Of a stretch of 40,717 nucleotides of DNA, positions 23,785 to 31,986 are shown in pieces (the first letter of the stretch is position 1; each line of letters opens with the position of its first letter). Made by a program: the position numbers and the translations under genes. Source of the stretch: Terriglobia bacterium (lineage in GTDB: Bacteria > Acidobacteriota > Terriglobia > Bryobacterales > Bryobacteraceae); the NCBI GenBank assembly GCA_020073615.1, contig JAIQEX010000057.1, positions 1-40,717 on the forward strand, in the 5' to 3' direction. The notes under the pieces were generated by a model that saw only the letters and a program-made list of their open reading frames with translations, was not told the origin of the DNA and made no database searches.

Positions 23785-25521
23785 TTGAACCCCCTTCCGC
23801 AGATCGTCATCCTCGACGCGGGCGGCCAATACTGCCACCTGGAAGCGCGTAAAGTCCGCGACCTCGGCGTGTATGCCGAAGTCCGCCCCAGCGAGACACC
23901 GGCCGCCGAGTTGGCCGGCGCGCGCGGCCTGATCATCTCGGGCGGCCCCAACAGCGTTTACGAGCCCGGCAGCCCCACGGTGGATCCGGCCATCTTCGCC
24001 GGCGGCCAGGCGGTGCTGGGCATCTGCTATGGGCAGCAGATCATGGCCCACCTGCTGGGCGGCGAAGTACGTAAGGGCGAGAAGGGCGAGTACGGGCTGG
24101 CCACGCTCGAGCTGGACGAAACCACCGATCCGCTGTTTGCCGGCCTGGCCGGGCGCCAGCAGATCTGGATGAGCCATCGCGACCTGGTGGGCGCCGTGCC
24201 GCCCGGCTTTTCCGTGGCGGGCCGCACCGGCACCTGCGCCGTCGCCGCCATTGCCGCTCCCGCCCGCAAGCTGTACGGCGTGCAGTTTCACCCCGAGGTG
24301 GCGCACACGGCGCGCGGCCGCGAGTACCTGGCCAACTTCGTCTTCCGCGTCTGCGGATGTGTGGCGGATTGGGACCCGCGCCACCGCGCGCCGGCGATCG
24401 AAGAGGAAATCCGCCAGTCGGCGGCCGGCCGCAGCGTGTTCTTTTTCGTCTCGGGCGGCGTGGATTCGAGCGTGGCCTTTCACCTTTGCACGCGGGCCCT
24501 GGGCGCGGACCGCGTGCGCGGCGTCTATGTCGATACCGGGCTGATGCGCGACGGCGATACCGATTTCGCCCGCCGCATGCCGGGCGTGTCCGTAGAAGAC
24601 GCGGGCGAACAGTTTCTCGGCGCGCTGGCGGGCGTTACCGACCCCGAGCAGAAACGCCACATTATCGGCGAGGAGTTTGTGCGCGTGCAGGAGCGGGTGA
24701 TCGAATCGCGCCGCCTGCTGGACGAGCAGTGGATCCTCGGCCAGGGCACCATCTATCCCGACACCATCGAGTCGGGCGGCACCGCCAAGGCGGCGGTCAT
24801 CAAGACCCATCACAACCGCGTCGCCGGCATCCAGCAACTGATCGCGTGCGGGCGGATTGTGGAACCGCTGCACCTGCTGTATAAGGATGAAGTGCGCGAG
24901 TTGGGCCGCGAGCTGGGCCTGCCCGCCGAGTTGCTGGAGCGCCACCCCTTCCCCGGCCCGGGCCTGGCCATCCGCTGTTTGTGCTCGGAGTTCGACGCGC
25001 CCGTCAGATCCTCGCCCGAAGGCCTCATCATCCCCGTGCAGTCGGTGGGCGTGCAGGGGGATTCCCGCAGTTATGCGCCGGTGCTGGCCATCGACGCCCT
25101 CGATCACGACCGCGCCACCGCCCTGGTCAACCGTCTCTCCGGAGTGAACCGCGTCATTGCGCAGGTTGCGGCCCGCGCGCCCCTGGCGGAATTGCAGGTG
25201 CGCGCCTGCTCCCTCACTGCCGAGCGGCTGGCCCGGCTGCGCCGCGCCGACGCCATCGTGCGCCGCTTGTCGCAGGAGAGCGATTATGACCGCCGCGTCT
25301 GGCAGTTTCCGGTGATCCTGATTCCGCTGGGCACCGCCGCAGCCCCCGATTCGGTGGTGCTGCGGCCCGTCGATTCGGTGGACGGCATGACCGCCCGCTC
25401 CGTTCCCATGGAGCCCGGGCTGTTGGAGAAAATGAGCGCGGAAGTCTTGCGCGTGGACGGAATCGCCGGCGTCTTTTACGATCTCACGCACAAGCCGCCC
25501 GGGACCATCGAGTGGGAATAG
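23785..25521 (+). CDS. guaA: GMP synthase (glutamine-hydrolysing), long form
   Basis: 578 residues from TTG. The class I amidotransferase part has LDAGGQYCHLEARKVRDLGV, the nucleophile Cys81 (GICYGQQ) and the His169/Glu171 pair (FHPEV). The ATP-pyrophosphatase loop is SGGVDSS (223-229). It converts XMP to GMP with ATP and glutamine. The C-terminal dimerisation region is longer than in the roughly 520-residue E. coli enzyme and carries motifs seen in eukaryotic-type enzymes (VGVQGDSRSYAPV, FPVILIPLG, VVLRPVDSVDGMTA), ending KPPGTIEWE. The start is TTG because no ATG precedes the conserved beginning. It converges with the secreted-protein gene 5 bases away. Confidence 0.95.
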   Translation: MNPLPQIVILDAGGQYCHLEARKVRDLGVYAEVRPSETPAAELAGARGLIISGGPNSVYEPGSPTVDPAIFAGGQAVLGICYGQQIMAHLLGGEVRKGEKGEYGLATLELDETTDPLFAGLAGRQQIWMSHRDLVGAVPPGFSVAGRTGTCAVAAIAAPARKLYGVQFHPEVAHTARGREYLANFVFRVCGCVADWDPRHRAPAIEEEIRQSAAGRSVFFFVSGGVDSSVAFHLCTRALGADRVRGVYVDTGLMRDGDTDFARRMPGVSVEDAGEQFLGALAGVTDPEQKRHIIGEEFVRVQERVIESRRLLDEQWILGQGTIYPDTIESGGTAKAAVIKTHHNRVAGIQQLIACGRIVEPLHLLYKDEVRELGRELGLPAELLERHPFPGPGLAIRCLCSEFDAPVRSSPEGLIIPVQSVGVQGDSRSYAPVLAIDALDHDRATALVNRLSGVNRVIAQVAARAPLAELQVRACSLTAERLARLRRADAIVRRLSQESDYDRRVWQFPVILIPLGTAAAPDSVVLRPVDSVDGMTARSVPMEPGLLEKMSAEVLRVDGIAGVFYDLTHKPPGTIEWE

Positions 25522-25526
25522 TGCGC

Positions 25527-26288
25527 TTACTCTTTCGCCGGCGCGGGCAGCTTGACGTCGAGGCCCGATTCCTTATTCAGGCGCAGGGTCAGATCGCGAT
25601 CCACCAGCGCTAGCGAAACCTGGTTGTGCACGTTGCCGGACGTGAAATAATGCAGCGTGTCGCGATCCACCCAATAGGCCACGGCGGAATAAATGGTGTG
25701 GTCCTTGAAGGCGATCAGGTAGTGCGCGGGTTCGAGGGTGGAGGCCGGCTCTTCTTCCACCTGCGGGCGCACCGGCGGCTGGTAGGCGCCCGGCGGAGAG
25801 AAGCCCGGCTGATTCGGCTGCCCGGACGATGTGGTGTATTGGCCGTCCGGCGCCAGGGTGATGATTACCGGTGTGGCCTGCTGCTGCTGCGGGTAGATCA
25901 CCAGGACGTTGGGCTGCTGCTGTTGCGGCGGCATGGCGCCCGCATCCGGCGACATGTACGAGTTGTCGTAACCGCCGCCGCCCACGTATACCGGGTAGGC
26001 ATAGGGAATCCCAATGAGGTTCGATCCGCGGCCGAAGTTTCTCCGCTCGAAATTCTGCCCCGGCCTGGTATTGAAATTCGCATTGGGGACGATCAGACGC
26101 GGTCCGCCGCCACCCGGATTGACCACGCTGGGGAAGCTCCGCGCCACGCCGTTTCCGGCGGGATGAACCACGCTGCCGAAGCTACCCTGTACGAACGGTT
26201 GTCCATTGTTGACGGCGCCACCGCGCGGTTGCGCGAACAGTCCGGCGGCGAGAAGCAGCGCGAAGCAGAACCCGGCGAGAGTTTTCAT
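25527..26288 (-). CDS. Secreted low-complexity protein of unknown function
   Basis: 253 residues. ATG at 26288 has a strong ribosome site (AGGGGGGACC) and a clear signal peptide (LAGFCFALLLAAGLFAQ). The mature chain is rich in Gly, Asn, Pro and Gln, with Gln runs (PPQQQQ, YPQQQQ). The last 90 residues form a more ordered segment (AHYLIAFKDHTIYSAVAYWVDR, HYFTSGNVHNQVSLALVDRD) that looks like a small beta domain reading out a key/value table. I do not recognise the family. A TACAAT lies upstream at 26310-26315 on the minus strand. Confidence 0.75.
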   Translation of the reverse strand: MKTLAGFCFALLLAAGLFAQPRGGAVNNGQPFVQGSFGSVVHPAGNGVARSFPSVVNPGGGGPRLIVPNANFNTRPGQNFERRNFGRGSNLIGIPYAYPVYVGGGGYDNSYMSPDAGAMPPQQQQPNVLVIYPQQQQATPVIITLAPDGQYTTSSGQPNQPGFSPPGAYQPPVRPQVEEEPASTLEPAHYLIAFKDHTIYSAVAYWVDRDTLHYFTSGNVHNQVSLALVDRDLTLRLNKESGLDVKLPAPAKE

Positions 26289-26407
26289 GGGACGGTCCCC
26301 CCTGCCTAGATTGTACACCTCAGAATAATACTGACGCAGCCACGCGTTTACGCGTGCAGGGTGAAGGCGCGCGCAATTGTCGCGGAGGCGGCGCGCTGGG
26401 CCTACTG

Positions 26408-26821
26408 CTACTTCGCGGGCGGAGCGGCAGCGGCCGGCTGCACCGGGTATTTCTGGTCGTACAGCTTGCGGACGTCGCCGGTGATATCGATATTGGGGGA
26501 AGATGCTGCCCAAACGGCGGACGCTCCATCTAGGTCCAGGACAACGCCGTAGCCATGCTCTTTGGCGTATTCGCCCAGAACGGCAATTAGCTTGTTTGCG
26601 ATTTCCTGCATTGCTCTCGCTTGGCCTTGGTCCAGTTCGTGCTCTCCGCATCCGGGCGCCATTTTCTGACGTTGGATATCGAGCTCCCGCCGCAGCTTCT
26701 CGCGGGCCTTCTTGCTCAGGGCAGCGCCGCCGCGGTTCAGTTGGTCGGTGAGCGATTGGATCTCAGCCTGCAGCTTCTGCTCAGCGATCCAACTGGGTGA
26801 AGCCTTGATTTTGGCCTTGAG
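26408..26821 (-). pseudogene. OmpH/Skp-like copy 3, 5' end lost
   Basis: The frame reads KLQAEIQSLTDQLNRGGAAL, then KKAREKLRRELDIQR, YAKEHGYGVVLDLDG, AVWAASSPNIDITGDVRKLYDQKYP, parallel to the intact OmpH at 27336-28016. The signal peptide and the first 65 or so residues are absent, and no plausible start exists; upstream it runs directly into the tail of copy 2. A deletion between two tandem copies would explain the fusion. Probably not expressed as a functional chaperone. Confidence 0.75.
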
Positions 26822-27315
26822 GGGCGGCAGCGGCCCCGTCCGGTATCGCTGGGCCTTGTGGCGGCGCTGCCGGGAGCGTGGGCGCGCCGGAACGCTTCCC
26901 AGGGTACATCCGGTCATAGAGCTTGCCGATGTCTTCCGTAATATCGATCCGTGGCGCCGCCCATGGCTCAGCCGGCATCACATAAGTTGCATCCAGATCC
27001 AGAACCAAGCCGTAACCCTTCTGCGTAGCGCAGCGGCCCACGACTACTGTCAGGTGGTCCGGGATTCCCCGCATCGCTATCTCATAGTCCTCGTCCAGAT
27101 CCTGGTATCCAGCGGTGCCCGCCAGTTCGCCACGCCGCATGTCGAGGTCCACTTGGAGCGCGGCGCGAATCTCTTCGCTCATCCTGGCGCTGTTTCCGCT
27201 CAAGCGCTTGGAGGACCGCAACCCTCTGCGGGGCGTCGGTGGGAGCCAGAGGCGGGACTTGGCCCTGCGCCAACGCGGACAGCAGCGGGGCGATTGCCAG
27301 GAACAGAAAGCCCAC
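26822..27315 (-). pseudogene. OmpH/Skp-like copy 2, frameshifted
   Basis: It starts with a signal peptide (MGFLFLAIAPLLSALAQG) and VLQALERKQRQ, but the remaining OmpH sequence (SEEIRAALQVDLDMRRGEL, CATQKGYGLVLDLDA, PRIDITEDIGKLYDRMYPG) is in another frame, the slip lying near 27190-27215. The coiled-coil region is also shorter than in the intact copy. The out-of-frame tail runs on to a stop at 26781, inside copy 3. Decayed paralogue. Confidence 0.75.
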
Positions 27316-27335
27316 TCAGGCTCCTTGCCTTCGTG

Positions 27336-28016
27336 CTACTGCTTCTTGGCCGGCGGCGTGGCGGGCGGCGTCTTGGCCGGCGGCACCGGGGGTGGCGTGG
27401 GCTTGGCCGAGGGCACGGGCTTGGGTGCGGCGGCGCCGGCGGGTTTCGGCGGGTACGCCTGGTCGTACAACTTGCGTATGTCGTCGGTGATGTCGATCGA
27501 GGAGGCCGCCCAGAATACCGGCGTCTGCGGATTGCTTACGTCCAGAACCACGGCGTAGCCGTTCTGCGAAGCGTACTGGCCGATGACGCTGGTGATCTTG
27601 TTGCCCAACTCCTGCATCATCTTGTTTTCGTCCTGGTCGAGTTCCGCCTGGGCATCCTCCGAGTCGCGCTTCAGCTTGGTGGCCTTGGCGTCGATATCGC
27701 GCTGCAGCTTGAGCCGCGCGTCGTCGCTCATGGTGGCGCTGCTCTTCTTCATCTGGTCCTGGAGCGACTGGATTTCGGCCTGGGACTTCTCAAAAACCGC
27801 CTTCTTGGGTGCGATCTTGGCCTGTAGCGCCGCGGCGGCAGCCTTGCCCTCTTCGGTGCTGAGGATGGCCTGTTGGATCTGGATGATGGCGATCTTGGTA
27901 GGCGCTACCGCCGGAGCGGGGGCCGCTGCCGCCGCGGCCGGTGCCGCCGTCGCCTGGGCCTGCGCCATGGCGGCCATTCCTAGGGCCAATACGGGGAAAA
28001 CGAAAATCTTTTTCAA
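27336..28016 (-). CDS. OmpH/Skp-family periplasmic chaperone
   Basis: 226 residues from TTG at 28016 with a ribosome site (GGAGAG). Signal peptide to about 21 (FPVLALGMAAMAQA), then an Ala/Pro linker, a beta strand (TKIAIIQIQQAILSTEEGKAAA), a long coiled coil (about 65-150) and a closing strand (GYAVVLDVSNP, IDITDDIRKLYDQAYP). The C-terminus is a Pro/Ala/Lys tail not found in classic Skp. Skp holds unfolded outer-membrane proteins in the periplasm and hands them to BamA. The order bamA then ompH on the same strand is the usual one and supports the call. Two decayed copies follow. Confidence 0.88.
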   Translation of the reverse strand: MKKIFVFPVLALGMAAMAQAQATAAPAAAAAAPAPAVAPTKIAIIQIQQAILSTEEGKAAAAALQAKIAPKKAVFEKSQAEIQSLQDQMKKSSATMSDDARLKLQRDIDAKATKLKRDSEDAQAELDQDENKMMQELGNKITSVIGQYASQNGYAVVLDVSNPQTPVFWAASSIDITDDIRKLYDQAYPPKPAGAAAPKPVPSAKPTPPPVPPAKTPPATPPAKKQ

Positions 28017-28066
28017 GCTGGAAACTCTCCTAAGTGTGAAAATATACCATATTGCGGGCCGGCGCT

Positions 28067-31045
28067 TCAGAACGTCCGGCCAATCGTGAAGCGGAACATG
28101 GTCCGCCGCTCGAGGAACGGGAACGGCTGGCCGAAGTTCAATACCGAGTTGAGAAAGGTCGCGTTGTTGGGGAAGGAGGATCGGTCGGCCACGATCGGCG
28201 GCTGCAGATTCTCGCGCACGATCGAAGGATTGTACGCAAAATACACACGGAACGGCGCCTGGACCACGGGCAGCATCACCTGCAGCTCGAGGCCCGCCGA
28301 CGACCTGATTTTCTGTGTGCCCGGCGCGATCCGCACGCGGCCGTCAAACCCCGCTTGCGGAAACTGGTTGTTCAAATCGAGGGTGTGGCTGGGAACCGTG
28401 GTCAGTTGGTTGGGCAGCAGGATCTTGTTCAGGCCGGCATCGAAAAACGGCGCCAGGGTAACCGTGCCCGGCACGATGGGAATGCGGTACTCGAAGTTGG
28501 CCACCACCTGGGTGTCGCCGCCCGGCGTGATGAGCTGGTAGGTGGGCACGGTGGTGGTGACCGGCGAAGAGACAATGGCGCCGTTGCTGATCACTTTCTG
28601 CGTGCGCGGCGTGCCGTCGTCGTTGAGCACGTTGACGCTCTGGCTGGAGGGGATGAACGCGATGGGGGTGATGCCCCAGATTTCGAACCCGCGTACGTCC
28701 TGTTCGCCGCCGATGAAGGTGCGCGAGAACGGCGGCGCGTATTTGCCCCCGTAACCGGCCAGGAACGAGGCCAGGGTATGGAAGGCCAGAACGTGGCTCT
28801 TGTGCCACGGCGCCGTGTGGAAATACTTCACGTCGATCGACGGCCGCACCGTGTTCACGTTGCCGCCCAGAAAGCTGCCCGCGAAATCCGTGGAGAAGAA
28901 GAAGCTCTTCCCACCGGTGGGGTTGATGGGATGATTGACGGTGTTGTAGGTGTACGACGGCACAATGTGGCTCGTCCGGATGCCATTGAGCGAGTTCGGT
29001 CCGGCTACCCCGCTGAAGTTGATGAACTGGAAGTAATTCTGGCTGGCCGTGGTCTGGGTGATCACATTGGAAATGTCGAAGCCGTAGGTGATGCCCACGC
29101 GCGCGAAACTGTGGCGCAGCGGATAGCTGGCCGAAAGCGAAAACCCGTGGCTGTTCTGCACGTAGTTCAGCAGGTTCTGTGTGCCCAGCGCGCTGTACAG
29201 CGGGATCAGGTTCTGGCCCGCCAGGATGGAAGCCTCGCGTCCCTGGTCGAAATTGAAGCGCCGCAGGTAGACCACGAAACCGAGCTGCAGCGGCCGGTCC
29301 AGGAAATACGGCTCGGTGAACCCGAAGCTCACGTCGCGCATGCGCGTGCCGAGCTGCGATTCGATGGAGAGCGTTTCCCCCAGCCCCAGGAAGTTGTTGG
29401 TGGAATAGTTGAATCCCACGAAGCTGCCGGCAATCCCGGAAACGCCGCCGTTCAGCCCGATGGAGTTCTTTCCGCGCTCCTTCACCTTCAGGGTAATATC
29501 CACTGTGTCCGATTGCGGGTTGCGCTTGAGGCCCTCGAGCGACTCTTCCTTCTTCAGCATCTCGAAGTAGCCCAGTTGGTTCAGCCGCAGAATGCTGTAG
29601 TCCCATAGCTGGGTATTGAATATGTCGCCTTCGTCGAGCAGGATCTCGCGGCGGATGACTTTGTCGCGGGTGGTGGTGTTTCCCGAGAAATCGATGCGCC
29701 GGATGAAGAACTGCTTGCCCTCGTCGGCGGTCAGCGTCAGATCGATCTTGTCGGTGTTGGGAATGATGTCGAACGTCGGCTCGGGAACGAAATCGATATA
29801 GCCCAGCGTGCCGTACAGCTTGCGCAGGTTCTCCAGCCCCTTGCGCAGCTTGTCGGTGGAGAAGGTGTCGCCCTCCCTCATGTTGAAGTAGGCCAGCAGC
29901 ACCTGCGGGTCGCGGAACAGTTTCACGCCCACGAAGTTGGCATTGCGCAGGTGGTAGAGCCGTCCCTCTTCCACGGGAACCGTAATATCCGCGAAGATGC
30001 CCGGGCCATTGGGCTTGAGCAGCGGGAGCCGCCATCCGCGCCCGCCGCGGGGCACGATGTTGACCGTGGCCTCCAGCGTCTTGGCGGTGAAGTAGCCGCG
30101 GTCCGTGTAGCCCATGCGGATGCGTTCCTTATCCTCTTCCAGCTTGGCCTCGTCGAAGGTCTTGGCGAACAGGCTCTCCGCCACCACCGAGTGCGGAACG
30201 CCGAACGGATGCAGGTTCTTCATCTGGCGGATCACCCAGCGGTTGCCCATCGCCTCGTTCCCGCTGATCTCGATGTTGCCCACTTTCACTTTGGGTCCCT
30301 CGCTCACCATGAACTTGAGCGAAAGCGAGGTGGGGGGAATCTGTTCGAGTACCGGGTCCACCACGGCGTATTGCCGGCCACGCTCCGCCAAAAAGTCCTT
30401 GAGCACCGTGGCCGCGCGCTGGATCTTGCTGGGGTCGTACTGCGATTCCACGGAAAGGCCGACCTTGCGCTCCTTGAAACGGTCCAGGATTTCCGAAACC
30501 GTCACCGAGTGGATGCCCTCGTAGTTGATGGAGCGGATCACGCGCCTTTCGGTCACCACGAAGCGGATGACGATCCCCGTGCGGCCGGGTTCGGTCTCCA
30601 GCCGGATATCGTCGAAGCGGGCCGTGTTCCACAGGGCCATGAAGTCGCGCCGCAGCGAATCCTCGCTGTAAACGTCGCCGACCTTGGTCACCAGGAGGGC
30701 CTTCATGGTGTCCTGGGGGACGCGGCGCGCGCCGCGGAATTCGATGCCTTCGATCACTTGCCCGGTGAGCGGCGCCGGGCCCAGCGCCGGCTTGGGGACT
30801 TCCAGTTGCGGCTGCGCCGGCGGTTTCGGCGGCTGCACCGGCGGCTGTTGCTGCGTCTCCGGCACGGTCTCAAACGGGTTCGGAGGCTTGGCCGGCGGCT
30901 TCTGCTCCTGCGGCGGTTTCTGCGCCGGGACGGCGGGCGGTGGCGGCGGCTGTTGCGGGGGCGTCTGCGCAACCAGGAGGGCGACGGACCCTGCGCACAG
31001 ACAGACAGATATTACGACCAGGCGGACCGGCCTGAAAAACTTCAT
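28067..31045 (-). CDS. bamA: Outer-membrane protein assembly factor BamA
   Basis: 992 residues from ATG at 31045, which has a ribosome site (GGAAAGG); a GTG at 31063 is an alternative. A signal peptide is followed by an unusual Pro/Gln-rich stretch of about 55 residues. POTRA domains follow from about residue 95 (VIEGIEFRGARRVPQDTM, VKVGNIEISGNEAMGN, FFIRRIDFSGNTTTRDKV) and then the 16-strand barrel with the conserved loop-6 motif (GGEQDVRGFE, the VRGF lock) and the terminal aromatic IGRTF. It inserts beta-barrel proteins into the outer membrane. Longer than E. coli BamA (about 810), from the linker and loop insertions. OmpH follows after 50 bases. Confidence 0.95.
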   Translation of the reverse strand: MKFFRPVRLVVISVCLCAGSVALLVAQTPPQQPPPPPAVPAQKPPQEQKPPAKPPNPFETVPETQQQPPVQPPKPPAQPQLEVPKPALGPAPLTGQVIEGIEFRGARRVPQDTMKALLVTKVGDVYSEDSLRRDFMALWNTARFDDIRLETEPGRTGIVIRFVVTERRVIRSINYEGIHSVTVSEILDRFKERKVGLSVESQYDPSKIQRAATVLKDFLAERGRQYAVVDPVLEQIPPTSLSLKFMVSEGPKVKVGNIEISGNEAMGNRWVIRQMKNLHPFGVPHSVVAESLFAKTFDEAKLEEDKERIRMGYTDRGYFTAKTLEATVNIVPRGGRGWRLPLLKPNGPGIFADITVPVEEGRLYHLRNANFVGVKLFRDPQVLLAYFNMREGDTFSTDKLRKGLENLRKLYGTLGYIDFVPEPTFDIIPNTDKIDLTLTADEGKQFFIRRIDFSGNTTTRDKVIRREILLDEGDIFNTQLWDYSILRLNQLGYFEMLKKEESLEGLKRNPQSDTVDITLKVKERGKNSIGLNGGVSGIAGSFVGFNYSTNNFLGLGETLSIESQLGTRMRDVSFGFTEPYFLDRPLQLGFVVYLRRFNFDQGREASILAGQNLIPLYSALGTQNLLNYVQNSHGFSLSASYPLRHSFARVGITYGFDISNVITQTTASQNYFQFINFSGVAGPNSLNGIRTSHIVPSYTYNTVNHPINPTGGKSFFFSTDFAGSFLGGNVNTVRPSIDVKYFHTAPWHKSHVLAFHTLASFLAGYGGKYAPPFSRTFIGGEQDVRGFEIWGITPIAFIPSSQSVNVLNDDGTPRTQKVISNGAIVSSPVTTTVPTYQLITPGGDTQVVANFEYRIPIVPGTVTLAPFFDAGLNKILLPNQLTTVPSHTLDLNNQFPQAGFDGRVRIAPGTQKIRSSAGLELQVMLPVVQAPFRVYFAYNPSIVRENLQPPIVADRSSFPNNATFLNSVLNFGQPFPFLERRTMFRFTIGRTF

Positions 31046-31163
31046 CGAAGCATACCTTTCCACTCTGCGCGATGCGGATGACGTTGGGACACAGGAAAAC
31101 AGTTTTCTCTCAGTGCAGCCGGTATTCCAGGATGCTAAGCCATTAGTCTAGCGGATCTTGAGC

Positions 31164-31188
31164 GCCCCCTACAACGAGTGTGGGGGGC
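31164..31188. terminator. GC-rich hairpin downstream of vapC
   Basis: GCCCCC at 31164-31169 can pair with GGGGGC at 31183-31188 around a 13-base loop, about 45 bases past the vapC stop and upstream of bamA. There is no T-run, so termination is only a guess. Confidence 0.3.
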
Positions 31189-31231
31189 CACAGGTGTGAA
31201 CCGCAGGCACGCCATTCGTCCTCCCCGGCGC

Positions 31232-31627
31232 TCAGTCATTGGGCAGGGTCCTGAGCCACGAGCAGGCGAGCAGCTGCGCGTCGGCGGTCACCAGGGTCAA
31301 ACCGAACGTAACAGCCGTCGCGGCCAGGAATATATCTCCGACATCGGACTGGGGGAATTCCAACTGCGCGGCCGCCTCCCCTACCGCGAAGGTGAAGGGC
31401 GCTTCCCGGAGCGCCGCCTGGGCTAATGCCTCGCGGACCCACTGCGAAAAGGGTCGGTTCAAGTTAAAGCGCCGGCGCCGCACCATGTGGTGAGCTTCCC
31501 AGATCGACACGGGCGACAGGTACAGTTCGTTGCCGGCCCGCCGCAGTTCGCGCCGTACCCCGCGCCCCAGTTTGTCGGGCCGTTGGATTGCCCAAACCCA
31601 TATATGCGTGTCGAGCAGAAGCTTCAT
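31232..31627 (-). CDS. vapC: PIN-domain toxin (VapC-type), second pair
   Basis: 131 residues. MKLLLDTHIWVWAI has the first PIN aspartate, VSIWEAHHM the conserved glutamate, and SDVGDIFLAATAVTFGLTLVTADAQL the last acidic cluster, so the catalytic site looks complete. It belongs to the PIN subgroup usually paired with Phd-type antitoxins. Its ATG follows the antitoxin stop directly (TGA then ATG). Predicted RNase toxin. It is unlike the toxin at 3354-3788 in sequence. Confidence 0.88.
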   Translation of the reverse strand: MKLLLDTHIWVWAIQRPDKLGRGVRRELRRAGNELYLSPVSIWEAHHMVRRRRFNLNRPFSQWVREALAQAALREAPFTFAVGEAAAQLEFPQSDVGDIFLAATAVTFGLTLVTADAQLLACSWLRTLPND

Positions 31628-31864
31628 TCACTCGTCCACGGTCCAGTTGTCAAACGCTCCGATGGGCCCCACGATGTCGCCGACGATCTCGCCGGACCCC
31701 CGCATGCACCCGAGCCAGGAGCCCGCTTTCGCAGGCCGGGCCGGGACCACCTCCGCCACCGGCCGGCCGAACCGGGTGATGCGCACGGGCTTGCCTGTCC
31801 TTCGCACGTCCTCAAGAACTGCCAGACAGGTGGCCTTGAACTTGGAAATCGCGATCTCCCGCAT
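31628..31864 (-). CDS. Phd/YefM-family antitoxin
   Basis: 78 residues from ATG at 31864 (MREIAISKFKATCLAVLEDV), the usual Phd start; an in-frame ATG at 31900 would add 12 residues. The N-terminal DNA-binding part includes RRTGKPVRITRFGRPVAEVVPARP, and the C-terminal part (GEIVGDIVGPIGAFDNWTVDE) should wrap the toxin. It precedes vapC without a gap. Likely autorepressor of the pair. Confidence 0.88.
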   Translation of the reverse strand: MREIAISKFKATCLAVLEDVRRTGKPVRITRFGRPVAEVVPARPAKAGSWLGCMRGSGEIVGDIVGPIGAFDNWTVDE

Positions 31865-31916
31865 ATCCCAGTTGTACCATAGTCCAAAAACATGGTCCAA
31901 CTCGCCGGCGTGGCGC

Positions 31917-31972
31917 TCCCGGCCTGCCCCCTTAGGCAGAAGGCGCGCTAACGCGCGCTGGGCAGGCCGGGA
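31917..31972. terminator. Perfect 13-base inverted repeat with inner GCGCGC hairpin
   Basis: TCCCGGCCTGCCC (31917-31929) pairs exactly with GGGCAGGCCGGGA (31960-31972). Between them GCGCG (31943-31947) pairs with CGCGC (31954-31958). It lies 15 bases beyond the stop of the redoxin gene and ahead of the antitoxin gene, so it probably ends the mutase operon, or is a REP-type element. No T-run. Confidence 0.6.
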
Positions 31973-31986
31973 GGCCTACCCCACTT

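Noticed and set aside
23551-25491. 646-codon open frame opposite guaA
   Set aside because: Antisense to a fully recognisable gene; low-complexity His/Gly/Ala content and no start signals.
28052-29608. 518-codon open frame opposite bamA
   Set aside because: Antisense shadow of the BamA barrel; no recognisable domain.
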